This document shows, piece after piece, positions 1-4,984 of a stretch of 5,523 nucleotides of DNA. The notes under the pieces were generated by a model. That model had not been told where the DNA came from. It did not search any database and was given only the letters and a program-made list of their open reading frames with translations. This DNA is from a bacterium (GTDB lineage Bacteria; Armatimonadota; HRBIN16), in assembly GCA_025057335.1 (NCBI GenBank), contig JANWXG010000168.1, positions 357-5,879 on the forward strand, read 5' to 3'. The translations under genes and the position numbers were made by a program. Within the stretch, counting starts at the first letter, position 1; every line of letters begins with the position of its first letter.

Positions 1-585
1 GGCGACGGAGGTGCGTGCCTCACTGCGCCGATGAGGCGGCAGCAGGCGCAGACTCTCCTCAAAGCCCCATTGCAACAGCTCCATCAACGGTTCCAGCACA
101 TGCTGTAAGCACACCTCGTGCACAATCACGGAGTGCAGTTCCGTATGCACAAGCCCGCGCCAGCCCCATGCCTCCGTCATGCGGTCGACGAACTGTTGCC
201 ATCCGTCGGGATGCCACTTCGCTACCTTGTCGAAAGCCACCCCCGCGTTCACATAACGCTGCCGAGTGGGCACGGTCTCACTCCCGAACAGGCAGGAGAG
301 CTCCCCTGCAGCAGACCAGAGACCGCGCGTGGTACCGTCATTGTGGGGCAGGGCGACGATAGGGCGGTCGGTTTGGATGGAACGGGAGAGCTTAGCAAAG
401 TAGTCGGTGCAGTGCACACAGAGCAGAAAGGGGAAGTGGAAACCTGCCTCACGAGCGAGGCGATTCAGCACGGCTTTCATCGGTTCGTCCCAGAACACAG
501 TCTGCCCCAGAGCGAGGAGTGTCACATCGGGATAACGTTGCTGCAGTTGGGATAGCACCGCTGGAACGGATGGATGTATATTCAT
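1..585 (-). CDS. Conserved-looking protein of unknown family, 5' part (C-terminus off the left edge)
   Basis: The reverse strand is open for 195 codons from an ATG at 585-583 to the window edge with no stop. AGGAGA (598-593) lies 7 bases before the ATG and decides the start. I do not recognise the family. Visible features are an N-terminal region with GQ at residues 27-28 and DEP at 33-35, a Cys/His/Asp cluster C56-x-H58-C59-x-D61-Y62, PHND at 80-83, a Trp-rich stretch around 124-142, and a His-rich segment with H147, E149, H151, H156, E157 and H162. The polar clusters could bind a metal or a substrate, but that is inference. There is no signal peptide and no obvious membrane segment, so the protein is probably cytoplasmic. 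It is transcribed away from prfA from its own promoter (640-669). Real coding is supported by the long open frame, the ribosome-binding site and the plausible residue composition; function is left open. Confidence 0.8.
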   Translation of the reverse strand, partial: MNIHPSVPAVLSQLQQRYPDVTLLALGQTVFWDEPMKAVLNRLAREAGFHFPFLLCVHCTDYFAKLSRSIQTDRPIVALPHNDGTTRGLWSAAGELSCLFGSETVPTRQRYVNAGVAFDKVAKWHPDGWQQFVDRMTEAWGWRGLVHTELHSVIVHEVCLQHVLEPLMELLQWGFEESLRLLPPHRRSEARTSVA

Positions 586-639
586 CAGAACGTCTCCTGC
601 AACCTTGCGTTCTCACTGCCAGACGACAACGGCGCTTCG

Positions 640-669
640 ATTATAGCCCATTCTTCAGGGCACAGGCAA
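640..669 (-). promoter_or_regulatory. Predicted sigma70-type promoter of the left-edge gene
   Basis: On the reverse strand TTGCCT (669-664, 4 of 6 to the -35 consensus) and an exact TATAAT (645-640) are separated by 18 bases. Transcription would start near 633 and give a leader of about 48 bases before the ATG at 585. It lies back to back with the prfA promoter. Confidence 0.5.
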
Positions 670-686
670 GGGCATCTCGGGCACTT

Positions 687-716
687 TGGACTTTCACGCC
701 CGTTTCGGGATATAAT
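687..716 (+). promoter_or_regulatory. Predicted sigma70-type promoter of prfA
   Basis: TGGACT (687-692, 4 of 6) and an exact TATAAT (711-716) are 18 bases apart. The expected start point is around 722-724, directly in front of the prfA Shine-Dalgarno sequence. The mRNA leader would therefore be only about 20 bases. Confidence 0.55.
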
Positions 717-724
717 CTGTTCGG

Positions 725-731
725 AAGGAGG
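725..731 (+). promoter_or_regulatory. Ribosome-binding site that fixes the prfA start
   Basis: AAGGAGG ends 10 bases before the GTG at 742. It supports this GTG over the in-frame ATG at 574, which lies upstream of the predicted promoter and would add 56 residues not found in the release factor family. Confidence 0.75.
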
Positions 732-741
732 GCAGGGTGCA

Positions 742-1821
742 GTGTTATCGCGTCTGGAAGAGGTAGAAAAACGCTTTGAGCAGATCGAACAGGCTCTGGC
801 GGACCCACAGGTAGCATCCGACCCGCAGGAGCTGCAGCGGCTGGGCAAGGCGCACGCGGAGCTGCAGCCCATCGTGCAGGCGTTCCGCGAGTACAAGACC
901 ACCCTGAAACGCATTGCGGAGGCGGAGTCACTACTAGACGACCCCGAGATGCATGACCTGGCGCAGGAGGAGCTGGATGCGCTAAAGGAGCTGCGCGCGC
1001 AGCAGGAGCAGCAGCTCCAGCTGATGCTGCTACCCAAAGACCCCAACGATGAGCGCAACGTGTTGCTGGAGATTCGCGCGGGCACAGGCGGTGAGGAGGC
1101 GGCGCTGTTCGCTGCCGACCTGGCGCGCATGTACATGCGCTACGCCGAGCGTCGCGGCTGGAAGTACGAAATTGTCGACCTGCAAGAGACGGGCATCGGC
1201 GGCTACAAGGAGATGGTGTTGCTTATTGAGGGCAAGGGAGCGTATAGCGCGCTGAAGTACGAAAGCGGAGTGCACCGTGTGCAGCGTGTGCCCGTGACCG
1301 AGAGTAGCGGGCGTATCCATACCTCCGCCGCCACCGTCGCCGTGCTGCCTGAGGCGGAGGAGGTAGAGGTAGAGATTAATCCCGAAGACCTGGAGATCGA
1401 CACTTTCCGTGCCGGCAGCGCAGGCGGTCAGCACATGCAGAAAAACGAGACCGCCGTGCGCATCCTGCACAAGCCGACTGGCATTGTGGTCACCTGTCAG
1501 GATGAGCGCTCGCAGCTGCAAAACCGCGAGAAGGCGCTGCGTATGTTACGCACGCGCCTGTACGACCTGCAACGCCAACAGCAGGAGGCGGAGCGCACGG
1601 CGACGCGCAAATCACAGGTAGGCACGGGCGACCGCAGTGAGAAAATCCGCACCTACAATTTCCCTCAGGGGCGCGTGACCGACCACCGCATCGGGCTGAC
1701 CATCTACAACCTGCAGGAGATTCTGGACGGCGACATCCAACCCTTCGTGGACGCCCTCATCGCGGACGACCAGGCGAAACGGCTGCAGCAGGTAGACCTG
1801 CAAGAACTCTCCGCAGTGTGA
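742..1821 (+). CDS. prfA: Peptide chain release factor 1 (RF1)
   Basis: RF1 reads UAA and UAG in the ribosomal A site and triggers hydrolysis of peptidyl-tRNA. With the GTG start the protein is 359 residues, the usual RF1 length, and begins MLSRLEEVEKRF, like other bacterial RF1 N-termini. Domain 1 is a charged helical region (about 1-100). The class-specific stop-codon recognition tripeptide is PVT at 184-186, inside the conserved HRVQRVP...GRIHTSA stretch; RF1 has P-x-T here where RF2 has SPF. The catalytic GGQ is at 228-230, where the Gln is the residue normally methylated by PrmC. The C-terminal part keeps REKALRMLRTRLYD and GDRSEKIRTYNFPQGRVTDHR. The bases just after GGQ encode HMQKNETAVR, a less common but credible variant of this loop. 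No prmC follows; the next gene is convergent, so prfA appears to be transcribed alone here. Confidence 0.97.
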   Translation: MLSRLEEVEKRFEQIEQALADPQVASDPQELQRLGKAHAELQPIVQAFREYKTTLKRIAEAESLLDDPEMHDLAQEELDALKELRAQQEQQLQLMLLPKDPNDERNVLLEIRAGTGGEEAALFAADLARMYMRYAERRGWKYEIVDLQETGIGGYKEMVLLIEGKGAYSALKYESGVHRVQRVPVTESSGRIHTSAATVAVLPEAEEVEVEINPEDLEIDTFRAGSAGGQHMQKNETAVRILHKPTGIVVTCQDERSQLQNREKALRMLRTRLYDLQRQQQEAERTATRKSQVGTGDRSEKIRTYNFPQGRVTDHRIGLTIYNLQEILDGDIQPFVDALIADDQAKRLQQVDLQELSAV

Positions 1822-1823
1822 CC

Positions 1824-1881
1824 CCAGCCGCAGCGAAAACGGTAGGCTGGCTAGCGAGAAAACGCGAAGACGGACGTTTTC
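1824..1881 (+). other. Two weak hairpins downstream of prfA, possible transcript end
   Basis: Just after the prfA stop, CCAGCC (1824-1829) can pair with GGCTGG (1845-1850), and GAAAACG (1858-1864) with CGTTTTC (1875-1881). Neither is followed by a T-run, so neither is a classical intrinsic terminator. The rest of the 178-base convergent gap holds the leftward terminator at 1908-1940, whose hairpin would also form in a rightward transcript, and nothing else I can name. Confidence 0.25.
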
Positions 1882-1907
1882 CGCCCACATACACCTACGG
1901 ACGGAGT

Positions 1908-1940
1908 AAAAAAACCTCGGGCAAAGCGTCTCGCCCGAGG
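1908..1940 (-). terminator. Rho-independent terminator of the H-X9-DG pseudopilin gene
   Basis: CCTCGGGC (1915-1922) and GCCCGAGG (1933-1940) form a perfect 8-bp stem with a 10-base loop. Read leftward, the stem is followed at once by seven T (1914-1908). It lies 59 bases beyond the stop of the leftward gene. In the rightward direction no T-run follows, so it acts as a terminator for the minus strand only. Confidence 0.88.
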
Positions 1941-1999
1941 TAGAGAGGGTCTCCCTCACTGACGTGAGTGGGATGTCAAGGCTTGGATAGGAGGGTATC

Positions 2000-2842
2000 T
2001 TACCACCCGTTTCGCCCAGGCACGTAGATATGATCAGGCCAGTTCAGTCTCCCCTTCGCCATCGCCTTAGCGTGCCCGTCAGCAAAAATCGTTGTGCAGT
2101 GCCCGCTGTGTCGGAAGCGAGGCATGACAGCGGCGTGTGGCCAGCGTCCGTCCCAGGTGCCTGGCGACCAGTCGCGGTCGGGGTTGGGATAGGAAAGCCC
2201 GGTGGCGTTCTGGTTGGCGGGACCGTTAGGCCAGCCAGCAGCGGGGTTCTCCCACGCCCATACGTGCCCTGCTGCTTGGAAGAAGGGCCAGGAGTTGGAG
2301 GTGCCGTCGGGCTGGATGGTCTGGAAGTCGGCGCGCCCCTTCTCCAGCACGAGGACGATGTTGGCGGGACGGTCGATCTCCGCTAGCGTGGCTGAGGCAT
2401 CCGTGCAGGGTCTGACCTCGGCAGCGCTACCCCACCAGCATCCCCGGAACAGCGCCTCATGCACACCATAGTGGAACACCTGTTTGGGGTCGGGGTGCGA
2501 GGGGCAGACGAAGATGCCGCCCACGCCGCGCGCGGCGCCATGCCCTGAGTCGCCATACTGCCCTGCCTTCACGTAGGGGGCGATGTCCATCGTCCAGCCG
2601 CGTCGGCGCCCGGGCACAACGGGGTCTCCCCAGTCACGCCACTGCTGCTGGGGCAGGCGCTCGTCGTAGTCGTTGGCGTACATCATCATCGCCAGCCCAA
2701 TCTGCTTCGCGTTGGAAACACAAGTCGCCTGGCGTGCCTTCTCTCGCGCCTGGCTGAAAACGGGAAAGAGGATGGCTGCCAGAATCGCGATGATGGCAAT
2801 CACAACGAGCAGTTCGATGAGCGTGAAACCGCGAAACCTCAT
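2000..2842 (-). CDS. Prepilin-type N-terminal cleavage/H-X9-DG domain protein (DUF1559-like pseudopilin)
   Basis: This 280-residue protein starts with a class III signal: short leader MRFRG, cleavage before Phe6, Glu at +5 of the mature protein (FTLIE), then a hydrophobic helix to about residue 29. A prepilin peptidase would cut and N-methylate it, and the helix would anchor it in the inner membrane or pack it into a pilus-like fibre. After the helix come QAREKARQATC and a VSNAKQIGLAMMMYANDYDERLP region typical of this family. The C-terminal part has the H-X9-DG signature, H245 followed by D255-G256. Several Cys (41, 113, 135, 146, 249) and many Trp lie in the globular part, which would be extracytoplasmic. 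AGGGAGGT (2855-2848) is 5 bases before the ATG. The gene has its own promoter and terminator. Genomes of Armatimonadota and Planctomycetota carry many such proteins. Individual roles are mostly unknown, and no secretion or pilus genes adjoin this one. Confidence 0.93.
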   Translation of the reverse strand: MRFRGFTLIELLVVIAIIAILAAILFPVFSQAREKARQATCVSNAKQIGLAMMMYANDYDERLPQQQWRDWGDPVVPGRRRGWTMDIAPYVKAGQYGDSGHGAARGVGGIFVCPSHPDPKQVFHYGVHEALFRGCWWGSAAEVRPCTDASATLAEIDRPANIVLVLEKGRADFQTIQPDGTSNSWPFFQAAGHVWAWENPAAGWPNGPANQNATGLSYPNPDRDWSPGTWDGRWPHAAVMPRFRHSGHCTTIFADGHAKAMAKGRLNWPDHIYVPGRNGW

Positions 2843-2888
2843 GGTTTACCTCCCTTCTCCGAGTTTGCGCAATCGATTACGCAGCTCT

Positions 2889-2918
2889 ATTGTTACATTT
2901 TCTGCCATTGCTTGTCAA
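2889..2918 (-). promoter_or_regulatory. Predicted promoter of the pseudopilin gene
   Basis: On the reverse strand an exact TTGACA (2918-2913) is followed after 18 bases by AACAAT (2894-2889, 4 of 6). A TG one base before the -10 gives an extended -10 element. Transcription would begin near 2882, about 40 bases ahead of the ATG at 2842. Confidence 0.6.
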
Positions 2919-2943
2919 TCCCTTTTTGGTAGCTGAGAATACC

Positions 2944-2975
2944 TTGTTAACGATGAAAAATTAGTGTTTTGTTAA
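2944..2975. repeat. Short direct repeat TTGTTAA in the AT-rich divergent region
   Basis: TTGTTAA occurs at 2944-2950 and 2969-2975, 25 bases apart. Both copies sit in an unusually AT-rich patch between two divergent promoters. They could be a paired operator or chance; 7-base repeats in AT-rich sequence are weak evidence. Confidence 0.2.
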
Positions 2976-3033
2976 GGGGACTTTCTGGCGCGACGGGAAA
3001 GCTGAGGAGCTTTTCAAACAGCCTTCAGAGGGT

Positions 3034-3062
3034 TTGACAAGGGCGCAGCAAAGACGTATAAT
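3034..3062 (+). promoter_or_regulatory. Exact consensus sigma70 promoter of the barrel-protein gene run
   Basis: TTGACA (3034-3039) and TATAAT (3057-3062) both match the consensus fully and are 17 bases apart, the optimal spacing. The start point should be near 3068-3070. The leader to the GTG at 3133 would be about 64 bases and contains the stem-loop at 3070-3102. This is the strongest promoter in the window and suggests high, largely constitutive expression. Confidence 0.85.
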
Positions 3063-3069
3063 GCTGGCG

Positions 3070-3102
3070 AGGTAGCAGGTAACAGCGGGAACAGTGCTAC
3101 CT
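3070..3102 (+). other. Stem-loop at the predicted 5' end of the barrel-protein mRNA
   Basis: AGGTAGCA (3070-3077) and TGCTACCT (3095-3102) form a perfect 8-bp stem around a 17-base loop. The stem begins within a base or two of the predicted transcription start. It ends 16 bases before the Shine-Dalgarno sequence (3119-3125), leaving that site open. Stem-loops right at the 5' end stabilise some abundant outer-membrane protein mRNAs, such as E. coli ompA; that role here is inference. Confidence 0.5.
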
Positions 3103-3118
3103 GAGGAGAAATCGGCAA

Positions 3119-3125
3119 AAGGAGG
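3119..3125 (+). promoter_or_regulatory. Ribosome-binding site that fixes the barrel-protein start
   Basis: AAGGAGG ends 7 bases before the GTG at 3133. It favours this start over the in-frame GTG at 3094, which lies inside the leader stem-loop and would put charged residues ahead of the signal peptide. Confidence 0.8.
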
Positions 3126-3132
3126 AGAGTGC

Positions 3133-3663
3133 GTGAAAGGCTTGTCTCGCTTGGTCGCCCTGTGTGCTCTGGCGCTGACGATCTTGGCGATACAGCAGGC
3201 ACAGGCACAGTTTGACTACCCCACCACCGATGTGAGCATGCGCCTGGGGGCAAACGTGGTGAACCGCGCTAGCATGCGCACGGTAGGCGATGTGTGGCTG
3301 GCTGTCGGGGCGGATGTGAAGCTGCGCGGTGGCTCGCTCATCGGGGAGGGCGAGCTATTCCTAGGGGTGGACTATTACACCCGAAGTAGCAAGGGACAAA
3401 CGAGCAGCATCACCGCCATCACGCTCACGCAGGTGTTCTCGATTGACCCTTCGGAGAAGTTCAAAGGCTACATTGGAGCAGGGGCAGGAGCGTATGTGCT
3501 GAAGCCTGCTGGCGTGAGTGCCAAGACGGTGTTCGGAGGTAAGTTCGTGCTCGGTTATGACATTAACGAGAAGCTGTTCGTCGAGGTAAACTATCACCTC
3601 ACGGGCAAGGAGCTGAACTTCCGCGGGGATAGCACCACCTTCCTCGTAGGGTATCGCTTCTGA
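3133..3663 (+). CDS. Small outer-membrane beta-barrel protein
   Basis: From the GTG start the protein has 176 residues. Residues 1-25 are a Sec signal peptide: K2 and R6, then a hydrophobic core LVALCALALTILAI, then AQA with cleavage before Gln26. The mature 151 residues contain eight stretches that read as amphipathic beta strands, roughly 34-43, 53-64, 71-84, 92-105, 110-124, 130-144, 148-158 and 167-176. The chain ends GYRF; a C-terminal Phe is the usual recognition feature of outer-membrane proteins inserted by the BAM complex. Size and strand number resemble eight-stranded barrels of the OmpX/OmpW/OmpA-barrel type, but I cannot assign a family or ligand from sequence. There is no OmpA-like peptidoglycan-binding domain. 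It is the first gene after the consensus promoter and is followed by a strong hairpin before prs. Location is fairly sure; function (structural, adhesion or small-molecule channel) is unknown. Confidence 0.85.
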   Translation: MKGLSRLVALCALALTILAIQQAQAQFDYPTTDVSMRLGANVVNRASMRTVGDVWLAVGADVKLRGGSLIGEGELFLGVDYYTRSSKGQTSSITAITLTQVFSIDPSEKFKGYIGAGAGAYVLKPAGVSAKTVFGGKFVLGYDINEKLFVEVNYHLTGKELNFRGDSTTFLVGYRF

Positions 3664-3668
3664 GTATC

Positions 3669-3691
3669 GGGGAGCGGCGCCGCCGCTCCCC
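3669..3691 (+). other. Strong GC-rich hairpin between the barrel gene and prs (no U-tract)
   Basis: GGGGAGCGGC (3669-3678) and GCCGCTCCCC (3682-3691) form a perfect 10-bp stem with a 3-base loop. It starts 5 bases after the barrel-gene stop and ends 12 bases before the prs ATG. A C-rich stretch follows instead of a T-run, so it is not a classical intrinsic terminator. It could protect the 3' end of the upstream message after processing, reduce read-through, or control prs translation. Confidence 0.65.
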
Positions 3692-3703
3692 TCCCCTCCA
3701 CCG

Positions 3704-4663
3704 ATGAGGTCACGCCGACCGCTCAAGCTATTTACAGGAAACAGCCATCCAGCCTTGGCGCAGCGTATCGCCTCGGAACTGGGCGCGTCGCTGGGCAAGC
3801 TGCTAGTGCGTCGCTTCAGCGACGGCGAGATACGCATCGAGTGCCACGAGAGCGTGCGCGGCTGCGATGTGTTCGTCATTCAGTCGTTGTGCCCTCCCAT
3901 CCATGACCATCTGATGGAGCTGCTCATCCTGCTAGACGCCCTACGCCGCGCCTCCGCCGCACGCCTGACCGTCGTCATCCCCTACTACGCCTACGCGCGA
4001 CAGGAGAAGAAAACCTCCCCGCGCGCCCCCGTGCCTGCCAAAGTGGTGGCAGATATGCTCACCACCGCAGGCGCGCAGCGTGTCATCACGATGGACCTGC
4101 ATGCCGAGGCGATTACTGGCTTCTTTCATATCCCGGTGGACGACTTGAGTGCCCTCTCCCTGCTGACGCGCCATTTCTTCCCGCTGAGCGGGGAGGAGAT
4201 CGTCGTGGTGGCGCCAGACGCGGGAGCAGTGCGGCTGGCACGGGCGGTAGCGCAGCAGCTCAAAGCCCCCCTGGCGGTTGCGTACGCCCGCACAGGGCGC
4301 ACCGAGAACCCCGCGCATATCCAGTTCGCCGGCGACGTGGCGGGCTTGAAACCGCTGATTATCGAAGATATGATAGTAACGGGCAAGCGGGTACAATCGT
4401 GTGTGAAGGCGCTCCTACGGCGCGGCTGTCAGCCCGAGGTGCGCGTCGCCGCCACGCATGGAGTGTTGGCGGGGGACGCCATGGAGCGCGTGATGCAACC
4501 CGAGGTGGCGGAGCTAGTGGTGACTGATACCGTTCCCCAACGACGCGAGCACTCTCACGTCACGGTGATATCGACTGCGCACCTGTTCGCGGAAGCGATT
4601 CGGCGCGTCTACCACGACCGCACTCTAGATACCATTGTGATACCGCAGGCGGTAGCAGACTGA
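3704..4663 (+). CDS. prs: Ribose-phosphate pyrophosphokinase (PRPP synthetase) family protein with altered catalytic loops
   Basis: The family transfers pyrophosphate from ATP to ribose 5-phosphate, making PRPP for nucleotide, His and Trp synthesis. The 319-residue length and the N-terminus LKLFTGNSHP fit. ATP-side motifs are present: FSDGE at 38-42, ARQEKK with R99-Q100, TMDLHAE with H133, and PDAG with D172. Two loops depart from the family. In the flexible catalytic loop the usual DKRRPR is YARTGR (194-199), so the positions of the catalytic Lys and second Arg are Ala195 and Thr197. The alignment is ungapped up to the shared GDVAG. In the ribose-5-phosphate/PRPP loop the usual DDMIDTGGT is EDMIVTGKR (221-229). 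The enzyme may be inactive, regulatory or altered in substrate; a standard prs may lie elsewhere. No upstream in-frame ATG/GTG/TTG exists after a TAG at 3647, and no Shine-Dalgarno sequence precedes the ATG. gatC starts 18 bases downstream. Family assignment is sure, activity is not. Confidence 0.9.
   Translation: MRSRRPLKLFTGNSHPALAQRIASELGASLGKLLVRRFSDGEIRIECHESVRGCDVFVIQSLCPPIHDHLMELLILLDALRRASAARLTVVIPYYAYARQEKKTSPRAPVPAKVVADMLTTAGAQRVITMDLHAEAITGFFHIPVDDLSALSLLTRHFFPLSGEEIVVVAPDAGAVRLARAVAQQLKAPLAVAYARTGRTENPAHIQFAGDVAGLKPLIIEDMIVTGKRVQSCVKALLRRGCQPEVRVAATHGVLAGDAMERVMQPEVAELVVTDTVPQRREHSHVTVISTAHLFAEAIRRVYHDRTLDTIVIPQAVAD
4346..4374 (+). promoter_or_regulatory. Possible internal promoter inside prs, facing gatC
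   Basis: TTGAAA (4346-4351, 5 of 6) and TATGAT (4369-4374, 5 of 6) are 17 bases apart. Transcription would begin near 4381, about 300 bases before gatC. It lies in coding sequence, so chance is a serious alternative, but it would give gatC and rlmN a supply independent of the upstream hairpin. Confidence 0.3.
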
Positions 4664-4681
4664 GGGAGGCGAGAGAGGACA

Positions 4682-4978
4682 ATGGCACAACGGTTAACCC
4701 TGGAGCAGATTGCGCATGTGGCGCGACTGGCGCGACTAGCGATGAGCGAGGAGGAGATGCGCCAGATGGAGCGACACATCAACAACCTGATGGCGCAGTT
4801 CGAGCGGCTGCAGGAGCTGGATACGACGGGAGTAGAGCCGACGGCGCATTCGTTCCCTGTGTACAACGTGTTCCGCGAGGACAGAGTGCAGCCTTCCCTC
4901 CCTCAGGAGGAGATACTCGCCAACGCGCCCGACCAGCGCGACGGATGCTTCCTCGTGCCCATCATCGTGGAGGAGTGA
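4682..4978 (+). CDS. gatC: Asp-tRNA(Asn)/Glu-tRNA(Gln) amidotransferase subunit C
   Basis: GatC is the small subunit of GatCAB, which converts misacylated Glu-tRNA(Gln) or Asp-tRNA(Asn) to the correct amide form; it wraps around and stabilises GatA. The 98-residue length is normal. The N-terminus (LTLEQIAHVARLARLAMSEE, residues 5-24) matches the family helix. The C-terminal part has the usual FRED-x-V-x-PSLP (residues 63-73) followed by LANAPDQRDGCFLVP. gatA and gatB are not adjacent in this window, so the subunits are encoded apart, as in a number of bacteria. It begins 18 bases after the prs stop, with purine-rich GGGAGG and GAGAGG between them, and its last codons contain the ribosome-binding site of rlmN. 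Presence of gatC implies that the organism lacks GlnRS, AsnRS or both; that is knowledge of the pathway, not something seen here. Confidence 0.95.
   Translation: MAQRLTLEQIAHVARLARLAMSEEEMRQMERHINNLMAQFERLQELDTTGVEPTAHSFPVYNVFREDRVQPSLPQEEILANAPDQRDGCFLVPIIVEE
4969..4975 (+). promoter_or_regulatory. Ribosome-binding site of rlmN, inside the gatC 3' end
   Basis: GGAGGAG lies in the last gatC codons and ends 9 bases before the rlmN ATG at 4985. The ATG at 4978, which overlaps the gatC stop, is in another frame and is not the rlmN start. The arrangement points to coupled translation of gatC and rlmN. Confidence 0.7.
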
Positions 4979-4984
4979 TGCCTG

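Noticed and set aside
118..555. A 145-codon plus-strand open frame over the left-edge gene (and another at 15-362)
   Set aside because: It is the antisense of the minus-strand gene in the same codon register, has no ribosome-binding site, and its composition (Arg, His, Pro, Ser) looks like a shadow frame.
1..585. Left-edge gene as a BshC-like (bacillithiol) enzyme
   Set aside because: Only a faint GQ...P..KA resemblance near the N-terminus was seen; it is too short to support a family call.
574..741. Longer RF1 starting at the ATG at 574
   Set aside because: The extra 56 residues have no counterpart in RF1. The predicted promoter and Shine-Dalgarno sequence lie downstream of that ATG, and the GTG at 742 gives the standard N-terminus and length.
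1411..1449. Unusual residues around the RF1 GGQ (AGSAGGQHMQKNE) as a sign of altered function
   Set aside because: GGQ, P-x-T and all flanking conserved blocks are intact; this looks like normal lineage variation.
1953..1972. CTCAC/GTGAG hairpin between the pseudopilin stop and its terminator
   Set aside because: A 5-bp core stem with an imperfect extension and no T-run; the adjacent 8-bp stem with seven T explains termination better.
3094..3132. Barrel protein starting at the GTG at 3094
   Set aside because: That GTG lies in the leader stem-loop without a ribosome-binding site and would place charged residues in front of the signal peptide.
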